Shown: piece by piece, positions 1-8,633 of the stretch
How the letters are laid out: the number at the start of each line of letters is the position of its first letter
How positions within the stretch are numbered: position 1 is the first letter of the stretch
Source: Aequitasia blattaphilus
Lineage (GTDB): Bacteria > Bacillota > Clostridia > Lachnospirales > Lachnospiraceae
Direction: 5' to 3'
Length of the DNA stretch: 52,187 bases
Assembly: GCF_024721305.1 (NCBI RefSeq)
Contig: NZ_JAMXOD010000019.1
Coordinates: 1 to 52,187 of the forward strand
The notes under the pieces: generated by a model
What the model was told of the DNA's origin: nothing
The model's input: the letters and a program-made list of their open reading frames with translations, nothing else
Database searches by the model: none
Translations under genes and position numbers: made by a program

Positions 1-81
1 AGCCACTTAAGGCTTTTACGAGGGTGGAATGCAAATAAGGTGTCAAAGACCCGATAGTAAAAAAACTGGAAAGGAAAACGT

Positions 82-3000
82 ATGTTAACAATAAGGGAAA
101 TTTTAGATCAAGTATCCATGGTGACTTACATGCGGGGACGTGAGATCTACAATAATAAAGGGGTTTATAATATTCGCATTGAGGAAGATTACGAAGATGA
201 AACAGATACTGTTTCGGCTCAGATTCAAGGCAGTGGACGAAAAACTTATTACACAGAATTTATTTATGACTGGGTAAGTGAAGAAATTATCGATGAATTC
301 TGTGAATGTCCGGCTTTTCGGAATTACTCGGATCCTTGTAAGCATTGTGTTGCCCTGGAGTTGGAATACATTTCAAAGAATGGAACGATTGGTTCTGGAG
401 AAGAAGAGACATTGACAGAACAAGGAGAGCACCCGCGCTTATCCACAACGCCTTCGATGAAAAGGCTTCTGTCAAAAGGATTGTCAAGGAAAATCAATAG
501 CTTGAATTTAAGCCCGGATATTGGGAGAGTTGAGCTGGTTCCAAAGCTTACATTAAGTCAGCGATCCTGTGAAGTGGAATTTACTATTGGTGTGCCTCAA
601 AAGCATATGTATATTCTGAAAAATGTGAGAGAGTTTGCTTCACTTATGGTAAGTGGAGGGTTTCATTCTTATGGAAAAAGGTTGGAGATGCGCCATGAAA
701 TGGATATGTTTCGTGATGTGTCAAAAAAGTATGCAGAGTTTATTGTGGATTGGTGCGGGAGAAATCCAGATGAATATATTGATTATGGATTTGGCGGCTA
801 CGGAGCAAGCGTAAGGGGAATTAGTCTGAATAGTATGGAGCTGATAAGGTTCCTTGATATAGTAGAAAACAAAAGCATACACTGCATATTTTCAGGAGTA
901 GAGAGTAGAGAAACAAAGATTGTAAGGGGTGGATACCGTCCTGAGGTTTCCATTCTTGGCGGGGAAAAAGGAATAAAAATACTTTTGGAAAGTGCGTCGA
1001 TTTTTGCGGTGATAGGTGAATTTTTGTTCCTGAGAGAAAGCACAATCCACCGTGTAGATGAAAACGACCTCAAACCTGTAGAAGAGTTTTTGGAGACGAT
1101 GTTTTCTACTCCCGGCAAGCAGGCATTTATAGAGAATAAAGATGTTCCAGCTTTTTGTAGGGAGCTGCTTCCTGCAATTCGGGCGTGTCTGAATCTTAAG
1201 AAGATTAACTTTGATGAAGAAGATTTTGGGATTGTACCAGTGGAATTTGAAATTTATCTGGATTTACCAAAGCCTCAGGTTATTTCAGCTAATATTAAAG
1301 CGGTGTATGAGGAAGAGAAATATGACTTGATTGGAAAAACTATTGATGCCGGAAAGAGAGATTTGGAAAAAGAATATCAGGCAGGGCAGAAGATAGCACG
1401 TTTCTTTAATAGGGAGGATGCATTTAAAAATGTACTTCTTCTGGAAGATGATGAGGAGCGTATGTATGAACTTTTGACGACTGGTATCGATAAAATGCGA
1501 GAAATTGGTGACGTATATATATCAGATGAGTTGAAACGTATCAACGTATCCAGGTCACCTAAAGTTGCAGTCGGGGTTTCCTTGTCAGGAGATTTATTGG
1601 AGCTCCACATAGCAACGGAAAATATGACGACAAAGCAGTTGGTAGAGCTTCTGACAAAGTACGACAGGAAGAAGAAATACTATCGTTTGAAAGATGGCAC
1701 TTTTTTAGATGTGCAGGATGAGGGACTGCAATCTTTGGTAGAGCTTAATGACGGATTGGCGTTGAATAAAAGCCAATTAAAGGATGAACAGATATTTCTC
1801 CCCAAATACCGCGCACTTTATCTGGATCAGGAGCTAAAGGATAATAAAGGAATCAAAACCAATAAGGATAAAGCCTTTAAAACCTTGATTCGAAATATGA
1901 AAACAATTGAAGACAGTGATTTTGAAGTGCCAAAACCTCTGGAAACTATTCTAAGGAACTATCAAGTACAGGGATATATGTGGCTTAAGGTATTAAAGAG
2001 CAACGGTTTTGGAGGAATACTTGCAGATGAAATGGGTCTTGGAAAAACACTTCAGGTCATTACCTTTCTGCTCTCTGAGTTTATGGAGAATGAAGGGAAA
2101 ATGCCAAATACACTGATTGTTTCTCCGGCGTCCTTGGTGTATAACTGGCAGGCGGAGATTGGAAAATTTGCGCCACATTTACCAACTGTTGTGGTTGCAG
2201 GAACCGCACAATCAAGAAAAAGTATGATACAAGAGTCTCATACAGGAGCTGTGCTGATTACGTCCTATGATTTGCTGAAACGGGATATAGAGGATTATTC
2301 AGACATCTCTTTTGCAAATCAGATAATTGATGAATCTCAGTATATTAAAAATCATGGAACTCAGGCAGCCAAGGCGGTAAAGGAAATAAAAGCGGGATTT
2401 AAAATCGCGTTGACGGGAACGCCGATTGAAAATAGATTAAGTGAATTATGGAGTGTATTTGATTATGCTATGCCAGGGTTTTTGTATGGATACACCCGTT
2501 TTCGGGACGAGATAGAGCTTCCGATTGTTCAAGGAGAGGCACCGGAAGCCTTGGAGCGGATTCGGAAAATGGTTTCACCCTTCATACTACGTCGGTTAAA
2601 AAGGGATGTATTAAAGGATCTCCCAGATAAAATCGAAGAAAATTACTACGCAAGACTTTCAGGAGAACAACAGAAGCTTTATGATGCACATGTGAAGAAC
2701 CTCCAGATGACATTAGGAAAACAAAATGAACAGGAGTTCAAAAGTTCAAAAATTCAGATTCTTGCAGAGCTTACGAGACTGCGCCAGATTTGTTGTCATC
2801 CGGGGCTTATTTTCGATCAATATAAGAAGGAATCTGTTAAAACAGACCTGTGTATGGAGCTTTTGAAAAAAGCCAGCGAAGGAGGTCATAAGGTGCTCTT
2901 GTTTTCTCAGTTTACCTCTATGCTGGAACTACTACAGGAACGTTTGCAAAAGGAGAAAATTTCTTTTTATACATTGACAGGCTCCACACCGAAGAAAACA

Positions 3001-3342
3001 AGAATGGAACTGGTGGATTCATTCAATCACGACGATACGTCAGTTTTTTGTATTTCTTTGAAAGCAGGAGGAACAGGGTTGAACTTAACGGCAGCAGATA
3101 TTGTGATTCACTATGATCCGTGGTGGAATGCAGCGGTGGAAAACCAAGCGACAGACAGAGCCCATCGTATCGGACAAAAAAATGTGGTGACAGTCTATAA
3201 GCTGGTGGCAAAAGACACCATTGAGGAGAAAATTGTCAAGCTTCAGGAAAAGAAGAGTCAGTTAGCAGATCAGGTTCTTGAGGGAGAAGGGATTGCTACA
3301 GCCAGCTTTTCGAAAGAAGAGTTGTTGGAACTTTTACAATAG
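82..3342 (+). CDS. SNF2-family DEAD/H helicase with SWIM zinc finger
   Basis: A 1086-residue SWI2/SNF2-type ATPase, expected to translocate on double-stranded DNA or remodel protein-DNA complexes in the cytoplasm. A SWIM zinc finger (C74-x-C76-x9-C86-x-H88) sits near the N-terminus. A long middle region resembles the bacterial SNF2-associated domain. The helicase core starts near residue 630: Walker A DEMGLGKT (649-656, K655), motif II DESQ (750-753) where DEAH/DEAQ is usual, and C-terminal helicase motifs including QATDRAHRIGQ near 1023. The start follows a GGAAAGGA-type ribosome binding site. Length fits the bacterial HepA-like SNF2/SWIM family. Family assignment is firm; the substrate is unknown. 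Some relatives lie in defence loci, but the neighbours here do not decide this. Confidence 0.93.
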   Translation: MLTIREILDQVSMVTYMRGREIYNNKGVYNIRIEEDYEDETDTVSAQIQGSGRKTYYTEFIYDWVSEEIIDEFCECPAFRNYSDPCKHCVALELEYISKNGTIGSGEEETLTEQGEHPRLSTTPSMKRLLSKGLSRKINSLNLSPDIGRVELVPKLTLSQRSCEVEFTIGVPQKHMYILKNVREFASLMVSGGFHSYGKRLEMRHEMDMFRDVSKKYAEFIVDWCGRNPDEYIDYGFGGYGASVRGISLNSMELIRFLDIVENKSIHCIFSGVESRETKIVRGGYRPEVSILGGEKGIKILLESASIFAVIGEFLFLRESTIHRVDENDLKPVEEFLETMFSTPGKQAFIENKDVPAFCRELLPAIRACLNLKKINFDEEDFGIVPVEFEIYLDLPKPQVISANIKAVYEEEKYDLIGKTIDAGKRDLEKEYQAGQKIARFFNREDAFKNVLLLEDDEERMYELLTTGIDKMREIGDVYISDELKRINVSRSPKVAVGVSLSGDLLELHIATENMTTKQLVELLTKYDRKKKYYRLKDGTFLDVQDEGLQSLVELNDGLALNKSQLKDEQIFLPKYRALYLDQELKDNKGIKTNKDKAFKTLIRNMKTIEDSDFEVPKPLETILRNYQVQGYMWLKVLKSNGFGGILADEMGLGKTLQVITFLLSEFMENEGKMPNTLIVSPASLVYNWQAEIGKFAPHLPTVVVAGTAQSRKSMIQESHTGAVLITSYDLLKRDIEDYSDISFANQIIDESQYIKNHGTQAAKAVKEIKAGFKIALTGTPIENRLSELWSVFDYAMPGFLYGYTRFRDEIELPIVQGEAPEALERIRKMVSPFILRRLKRDVLKDLPDKIEENYYARLSGEQQKLYDAHVKNLQMTLGKQNEQEFKSSKIQILAELTRLRQICCHPGLIFDQYKKESVKTDLCMELLKKASEGGHKVLLFSQFTSMLELLQERLQKEKISFYTLTGSTPKKTRMELVDSFNHDDTSVFCISLKAGGTGLNLTAADIVIHYDPWWNAAVENQATDRAHRIGQKNVVTVYKLVAKDTIEEKIVKLQEKKSQLADQVLEGEGIATASFSKEELLELLQ

Positions 3343-3349
3343 AAACGCC

Positions 3350-3378
3350 TTGATAAACGAAATAAATAAGTGTATAAT
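3350..3378 (+). promoter_or_regulatory. sigma-A promoter of the HD-domain gene
   Basis: TTGATA at 3350-3355 and TATAAT at 3373-3378 are separated by 17 bases. It lies just after the SNF2 stop codon and 41 bases before the chosen start of the next gene. It shows that the HD gene is transcribed separately and argues against a start inside the SNF2 gene. Confidence 0.75.
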
Positions 3379-3418
3379 AAAAATATATTTACAAATAAAC
3401 GATATTTATGAGGTGAAA

Positions 3419-5476
3419 ATGAAGAGGGTTTCAACAATTGCGGATACAATACATGGAACGATTGAAATAACCTATTTCGAAAAAAAGGTTATTTCTCATG
3501 TGATATTTAATCGGATGCATGATGTATATCAAAATTCTACGGTTTATTTGACTTTTCCGTGCAATAGGACAAAGAGATTTGAACATAGTGTAGGAACAAT
3601 GAAGTTGTGTAGTGATATTTTTTACAATTCTTTTAAAAATGCGGATACAGAGACTATTAATACTTTTCTGGATGTATTTAAAAAGAGTTTATTAGAGTTG
3701 TTAAAGAATATGAAAGAAACAAAACAGGCAAAGTATGAACATAAGTTTGGTGGACGCTTAAGGAAAATACCAATAGATGTTATACCGAATAAAATTGAGT
3801 ATGTAGATAAGATATTCAATATTCCGCAGAAAATGAAAGACAATTCGGCGGTTTATGTGATTTTGATGCAAGCAATACGTGTTGTGGCGTTATTGCATGA
3901 CATAGGTCATCCTCCTTTTAGTCATATATCAGAGTTTGCATTGGAAAGCATATATGATAATTATAAAACTACGGATGAAGGTGGGAAAGAGAGACCGCGC
4001 GAATTTGTTCAAATCCTTGATGCTGCGAAGAAGGAGGGAACAAATAAGAAGCTACATGAGTTAATGGGGGATCATATTGTTAATCTTATTCTAGACAGTG
4101 TTATTGAAGATTTAAAAGCCGAAGACGCTAAAGATTGTGAAAAATATGAAATGCAAATATACGAAGTTCTAATTAAAGAGACGGTTTGTGCTATCTTTGA
4201 AAATAAACCACCGTTTGACCAATTACATAGGATAGTAGATGGTTCTTTGGATGGTGATCGATTGGATTATGTTACGAGAGACGCGCTGAATTCTGGACTT
4301 GATAAAGGGAAAATTGAATATGACCGATTGTTTAGCAATATGACATTGATCGAAATGCCTTTGCAAGAAAGGCGTGAATTTGTATTTTGTCCAAACATTA
4401 AAGCGTTAAACACTGTTGAGGATTATTTAATGAGAAGATGGGATATATACAAGAATATTATATTTCATCACAGAGTGGTAAAAACGGATTATCTGATGCA
4501 AAGTGTTATTGAAAAATTGGCAATTTATCATATGGAGTCAAGTGGAGAAAATAATGCAATGAGTGAGCTCTTACCATCTGATATTTCAGGATTATGGAAG
4601 GCCTTTAAACGAGAAGCTTCTCTGGATAGCATACATGCAATATCACAGTGGGATGATTCTTGGCTTATTACGGTCTTGAAAAAGCATTATTTTGAAGAAT
4701 TTTTGGATGATCCGAAGAATGTGATTTTACACAAACAGCTATCCGAGTTGCTGACAAATCAGAAATATTATTTTTCGGCAATTAAACGATTTGAAGATTT
4801 TCAAATTGTTGATAAAGCAATTGCAAAGGTAGTAAGTGATAATACTAAAAAACTGGATGAGAAGATAGATGAGTTACGGAAATGCAGCACATGTTACTAT
4901 AAGGAAGAGCTGGAGAATACAGAAATAAATAGTGAGGATGATTTTGTAGACATTCATCAATTTTTAGCAGATATTCAGGAAATAGTAGTACAAGCAAATT
5001 CCATTATGAATAAAGATATAAACCAAAAATTGATTTTTGCGAAATTGCGAAGAATGTTTAATTCGAGCAGTAGGTTGTTTACATCGAAGGCGTTAAGTGA
5101 TATTCTAAAAGAGCTAATCCTTCGGTCAAAAGAAGAATTTTTCAAGTCGAACGAAGTAGTCGATGTAGTTTGTGTTATGAAAAAGTATGATATTGGAGTG
5201 AAAGATCCGATTTACTTATACAGTGCACGTAGTAAAAGTGTGCAGAATATCATTGATATAAGTCCTATTGTTCAGATACTTGAATTAAGTTATGATACAT
5301 TTCCACAATTTTTCATTTATATACTTAAGGCAGAAGATGCGAGAAAGATGATTGACGTTGACGGCTATTTAAAACATGTAGGTGAGAGTATTGGTACATT
5401 TTTTATGGATGAATGGATGCAAGTTATGAATGAGTCGATTGACGATATGATGAAAGAGGAGAAAAGATATGTGTAG
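3419..5476 (+). CDS. HD-domain phosphohydrolase of the dGTPase/SAMHD1-like superfamily
   Basis: A 685-residue metal-dependent phosphohydrolase. The fold signature is clear: RFEHS (H56), the HD pair in LLHDIGHPPFSH (H160-D161), and a conserved DGDRLDYVTRDA segment at 278-289, as in dNTP triphosphohydrolase and COG1078-type proteins. About 90 residues separate the first His from the HD pair, longer than usual, suggesting an insertion. The C-terminal ~350 residues match nothing I recognise. The frame is open upstream to 3278 inside the SNF2 gene, but the GAGGTG ribosome binding site and promoter at 3350-3378 select this start. It overlaps the next gene by 8 bases. The gene is visibly more AT-rich than its neighbours. 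Substrate (dNTP, other nucleotide or signal) is not determined. Confidence 0.85.
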   Translation: MKRVSTIADTIHGTIEITYFEKKVISHVIFNRMHDVYQNSTVYLTFPCNRTKRFEHSVGTMKLCSDIFYNSFKNADTETINTFLDVFKKSLLELLKNMKETKQAKYEHKFGGRLRKIPIDVIPNKIEYVDKIFNIPQKMKDNSAVYVILMQAIRVVALLHDIGHPPFSHISEFALESIYDNYKTTDEGGKERPREFVQILDAAKKEGTNKKLHELMGDHIVNLILDSVIEDLKAEDAKDCEKYEMQIYEVLIKETVCAIFENKPPFDQLHRIVDGSLDGDRLDYVTRDALNSGLDKGKIEYDRLFSNMTLIEMPLQERREFVFCPNIKALNTVEDYLMRRWDIYKNIIFHHRVVKTDYLMQSVIEKLAIYHMESSGENNAMSELLPSDISGLWKAFKREASLDSIHAISQWDDSWLITVLKKHYFEEFLDDPKNVILHKQLSELLTNQKYYFSAIKRFEDFQIVDKAIAKVVSDNTKKLDEKIDELRKCSTCYYKEELENTEINSEDDFVDIHQFLADIQEIVVQANSIMNKDINQKLIFAKLRRMFNSSSRLFTSKALSDILKELILRSKEEFFKSNEVVDVVCVMKKYDIGVKDPIYLYSARSKSVQNIIDISPIVQILELSYDTFPQFFIYILKAEDARKMIDVDGYLKHVGESIGTFFMDEWMQVMNESIDDMMKEEKRYV

Positions 5477-5744
5477 AGTACCATTAAGAATGAAAAGAGA
5501 TAATACAATTGATTATATCATATATAGTTTGGTTTCTTCTAAATCGAGAGGAAGATTTACAATCGAATTTGTTTCAGAAGAGTTAAGAAAAGCTAATATT
5601 GATGTACCAGAAAAGAGAATTGTGGATGTGGTGGATAAATGGGTGGATGATGGAATTGTTTATGATAATCGAAGAGAATATGTGTTTAGTTCGGCACAGA
5701 TTAATTATAATGCAGAATTATTAACCTTAAAAAGTGCAAGATAA
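5469..5744 (+). CDS. small winged-helix-like protein coupled to the HD gene
   Basis: A 91-residue protein whose start lies 8 bases inside the HD gene, with AGAGGAG just upstream, so the two are translationally coupled. The pattern (a helix with NTIDYIIYSL, then FVSEELRKANI, then VVDKWVDDGIVYDNRREYVF) looks like a winged helix-turn-helix: helix, recognition-like helix, beta-hairpin wing. I do not recognise a named family. It may bind DNA or act as a partner or regulator of the HD enzyme. A later Met at codon 8 is possible but has a poorer ribosome binding site. It shares the AT-rich composition of the HD gene and is followed by a terminator, so the two form a unit. Confidence 0.7.
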   Translation: MCRVPLRMKRDNTIDYIIYSLVSSKSRGRFTIEFVSEELRKANIDVPEKRIVDVVDKWVDDGIVYDNRREYVFSSAQINYNAELLTLKSAR

Positions 5745-5782
5745 GGTGTTGGAAATTTTCGGTAAATTTGAATTCATAACAT

Positions 5783-5820
5783 ATCCTGGAAGACAAGCGT
5801 GTTTTCCGGGATTTATTATT
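5783..5820 (+). terminator. terminator of the HD/winged-helix unit
   Basis: An imperfect 13-base stem (ATCCTGGAAGACA against TGTTTTCCGGGAT) with a 4-base loop is followed by TTATTATTTT. Confidence 0.7.
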
Positions 5821-5871
5821 TTAAATGCAGATGAATTGTAAGACTTAAGCTAGTAATTTTTGGTTAAAAGC

Positions 5872-5884
5872 TGTACAATGTACA
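5872..5884. promoter_or_regulatory. short palindrome upstream of the hybrid kinase
   Basis: TGTAC-AAT-GTACA is a palindrome 45 bases before the kinase start and overlaps a possible TACAAT -10 box (5881-5886). No good -35 at 17 bases was found. Operator role is a guess. Confidence 0.3.
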
Positions 5885-5928
5885 ATATTGGTAAAAGATA
5901 TAAAGTGATGTAAGTAGGGAAGGTATAT

Positions 5929-8484
5929 ATGAAAACAAGAGCAAATCTATCAGTAGAAGAGATGGAACGTTTATGCGATAAGGCGAATATAGGGCTATTG
6001 AACTTAAATGTCCAAACAGGAGAAATACAATTAAACAGACCACTTACCCTTTTAGCAGGGTATGAACCAGGGGAGCTTCCACACTCAAAAGATACGAAGC
6101 TTCTCTTGGTGTGTGAGGATGATAGACCAAGAGTGATGGCGGCTATGGGCAAGCTGATGTCAAGAGAAGCAGAGGAATACAGTCTGGAATATAGAATGCG
6201 AAGAAAAGATGGAAGCATGGTTTCAATCTTTGAACATTGTTACGTGGCAGAAACAGATGAAAAGGGTGGAGTGGTTCGTATTGTGGGAATTGCGACAGAT
6301 CTCTCAATATTAAAATGGGCAGAAGAAAAAGCTCGAATGATGGAAAGAGAAAATCGAAAACTATCAAAATCTGCAACCCACAGTGAACTGGAAGAACAAA
6401 ACCGCATGCTTCGTGCGGCCAATCATGCAGCGACAATGATTATTGGTGGATTCCATCAAGATTATGAAGTGGTCTTGCAGCAATCCTTACAGATTTTAGG
6501 AGAAAGTATCCAGGCTCAGCGAGTGAGACTTTGGAGAAATGTTGAAATTGAAGGAGAGCTATGCTGCTTTAACAGAGCCCAATGGTGGGGACAGATTTCG
6601 CCAATGGTTGAGGCGGATGAAACAGTCTTATCTTATCGGGACATTATTCCAAATCAAGAAGACCAGTTTGAATACGATAAAGATATAATCAGTTTGACAA
6701 AGGAATTGAGTAAAGGCTTTGAGCCTTATGTAAATAATGAAATCAAATCTCATATTGTGATTCCCCTCTTTTTACATGGTGAATTCTGGGGAGCAGTAGC
6801 TTTTGGTGATGTCAACAGAGAACGTGTTTTTACAGAAGATGAAATTGAAATTATGTGCTCTGGAACTCTCGTGATTGCATCCTCTGTATCAAGAAATGAG
6901 ACGTTTGGAAAACTGAATGAGGCGCGAGAGAAGGCGATGGCAAGTACAAAGGCAAAAGGCGAATTTTTGTCTCGAATGAGCCACGAAATACGTACCCCTA
7001 TGAATGCTATAATTGGAATGACAACAATAGCAATGGAGACAGATGAACCGGAGAGAGTACGGTATTGTCTGGAAAAGGTTGATACGTCTTCAAAACAACT
7101 TCTGGAGCTTATAAATGACGTTTTAGATATGTCCAAAATTGAAGCGAATAAATTGGAAATCATGAGAGATGCTTTTGACTTCGAGAAAATGATTCAATAT
7201 GTGGCTGGAATGATGCAAGTGAAAATTGATGAAAAAAATCAGGAATTCCACGTTGCAATCGAACGGCCATTTAAGCGCCAGATGATAAGCGATGAGCTTC
7301 GGCTTTCCCAGGTGCTTTTGAACCTTCTCAGCAATGCAATTAAATTCACACCGGAACATGGTCAGGTTACCCTTAAAATAAAAGAGACGGAACTCAATGC
7401 AGATAAGTCCCGCCTTCATATCGAAGTAATTGATACTGGTATCGGAATTGAAAAGGAAAAGATCGAAACGCTATTTGATTCTTTTGAGCAGGCAGATGGC
7501 AGTATTACAAGACAATATGGCGGTTCTGGCCTTGGGCTTTCCATTAGCCAAAGTATTATAAAGCTAATGGGTGGAGAAATTTGGATTGAGAGTGAGGTAG
7601 GAGTTGGATCGAAATTTATATTTGAGATTGATGTAGATTGGAACGGAGCAATTGAAGATACAAACTTCGATATGGAGCTGCCTTCAAAAGTGAGAGTATT
7701 AGTAGTGGATGATAAAGAAGATGTGTTGGAATACTTCTACAATATACTTCATGGTTTCTCAATTCATACAAATGTAGCATTAAATGGAGAGACTGCTATT
7801 GAGCTAGTGAAAAAAAGCCTGGAAAGTAATAAGCCTTACGATGTAATCTTTGTTGATTTTAAAATGCCGGGATTAAATGGTGTAGATACAATCAAGGAAA
7901 TCAGAAGCTTAGTAGATAAAAAAACATCTTGTGTTATGATGTCTGTCTCAGAGCGAAGTGATGTGGAAGAAGATATGAAGGACTTAGGAGTTTCCAACTT
8001 CCTTACGAAGCCAATTCTGCCAAGTGTTTTATATAACAATATTTTAGAGCTGACACAGAAAAACATTGTAAAGCCTATGACGGAAAAAACGAAAGAAGTG
8101 CCGGATTGGTCGAATAAAACAATTCTTCTGGCAGAGGATGTAGCAATTAACCGGGAGATTGTAGATGCAATTTTAAAGAAAACCCACGTCAATCTTATTT
8201 TTGCAGAAAATGGAAAAGTGGCACTGGATCAATTTAAAGAATACAATGAGAAGATTGATTTGATACTAATGGATGTGCAAATGCCTATAATGGATGGATT
8301 GTCTGCAACCAGAGCAATTCGGGAGTTAAGCCATCAGGAGTATGAAAGAATACCAATTGTTGCTATGACGGCTCATGCATTCAAAGAAGATATAGAACGT
8401 TGTAAAGCTTCTGGTATGGATGATCATCTGGCAAAACCCATTAATGTAGATGAGGTATTCCGGGTGCTAAACAGATATTTATAG
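5929..8484 (+). CDS. hybrid sensor histidine kinase (PAS-GAF-HisKA-HATPase-REC-REC)
   Basis: An 851-residue cytoplasmic hybrid kinase with no membrane segment. Order: PAS with PAC-type tail (about 20-135, ending RIVGIATD), a short coiled coil, a GAF-like domain (about 165-325), HisKA with phospho-acceptor H352 in SRMSHEIRTPMN, HATPase_c with N-box NLLSNAIKF, DTGIGI and GGSGLGLS, then two receivers. Receiver 1 has VVDD and acceptor D643; receiver 2 has AEDVAINRE, acceptor D782 and the KP lysine near LAKPI. It autophosphorylates and relays phosphate internally. No histidine phosphotransfer protein or output regulator is adjacent, and the gene ends at its own terminator, so it is an orphan with unknown output. 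The start has a GGGAAGG ribosome binding site. Confidence 0.93.
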   Translation: MKTRANLSVEEMERLCDKANIGLLNLNVQTGEIQLNRPLTLLAGYEPGELPHSKDTKLLLVCEDDRPRVMAAMGKLMSREAEEYSLEYRMRRKDGSMVSIFEHCYVAETDEKGGVVRIVGIATDLSILKWAEEKARMMERENRKLSKSATHSELEEQNRMLRAANHAATMIIGGFHQDYEVVLQQSLQILGESIQAQRVRLWRNVEIEGELCCFNRAQWWGQISPMVEADETVLSYRDIIPNQEDQFEYDKDIISLTKELSKGFEPYVNNEIKSHIVIPLFLHGEFWGAVAFGDVNRERVFTEDEIEIMCSGTLVIASSVSRNETFGKLNEAREKAMASTKAKGEFLSRMSHEIRTPMNAIIGMTTIAMETDEPERVRYCLEKVDTSSKQLLELINDVLDMSKIEANKLEIMRDAFDFEKMIQYVAGMMQVKIDEKNQEFHVAIERPFKRQMISDELRLSQVLLNLLSNAIKFTPEHGQVTLKIKETELNADKSRLHIEVIDTGIGIEKEKIETLFDSFEQADGSITRQYGGSGLGLSISQSIIKLMGGEIWIESEVGVGSKFIFEIDVDWNGAIEDTNFDMELPSKVRVLVVDDKEDVLEYFYNILHGFSIHTNVALNGETAIELVKKSLESNKPYDVIFVDFKMPGLNGVDTIKEIRSLVDKKTSCVMMSVSERSDVEEDMKDLGVSNFLTKPILPSVLYNNILELTQKNIVKPMTEKTKEVPDWSNKTILLAEDVAINREIVDAILKKTHVNLIFAENGKVALDQFKEYNEKIDLILMDVQMPIMDGLSATRAIRELSHQEYERIPIVAMTAHAFKEDIERCKASGMDDHLAKPINVDEVFRVLNRYL

Positions 8485-8493
8485 TAAAGAGAA

Positions 8494-8536
8494 AAAGAAA
8501 CTCAATTACGAAAGTAATTGGGTTTCTTTCTTTTTA
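8494..8536 (+). terminator. terminator of the hybrid kinase
   Basis: A 16-base stem (AAAGAAACTCAATTAC) with a GAAA tetraloop and its complement (one G-T pair) is followed by CTTTTT. Confidence 0.85.
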
Positions 8537-8539
8537 CTA

Positions 8540-8568
8540 TTGCAATATTTTGAAAAAGGTATTATAAT
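8540..8568 (+). promoter_or_regulatory. sigma-A promoter of iolA
   Basis: TTGCAA at 8540-8545 and TATAAT at 8563-8568 are separated by 17 bases, 65 bases before the iolA start. Confidence 0.7.
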
Positions 8569-8633
8569 AACACCAACAGTTAACCAAAACATGTCTAAAA
8601 TATAACAAATAGACAGAGAAAGAGAGGAAGAAA

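Noticed and set aside
18-45. GAGGGTGGAATGC resembles a T-box antiterminator element
   Set aside because: The required ACCGCG follow-on and the upstream T-box stems are not visible, and the window starts too close to judge.
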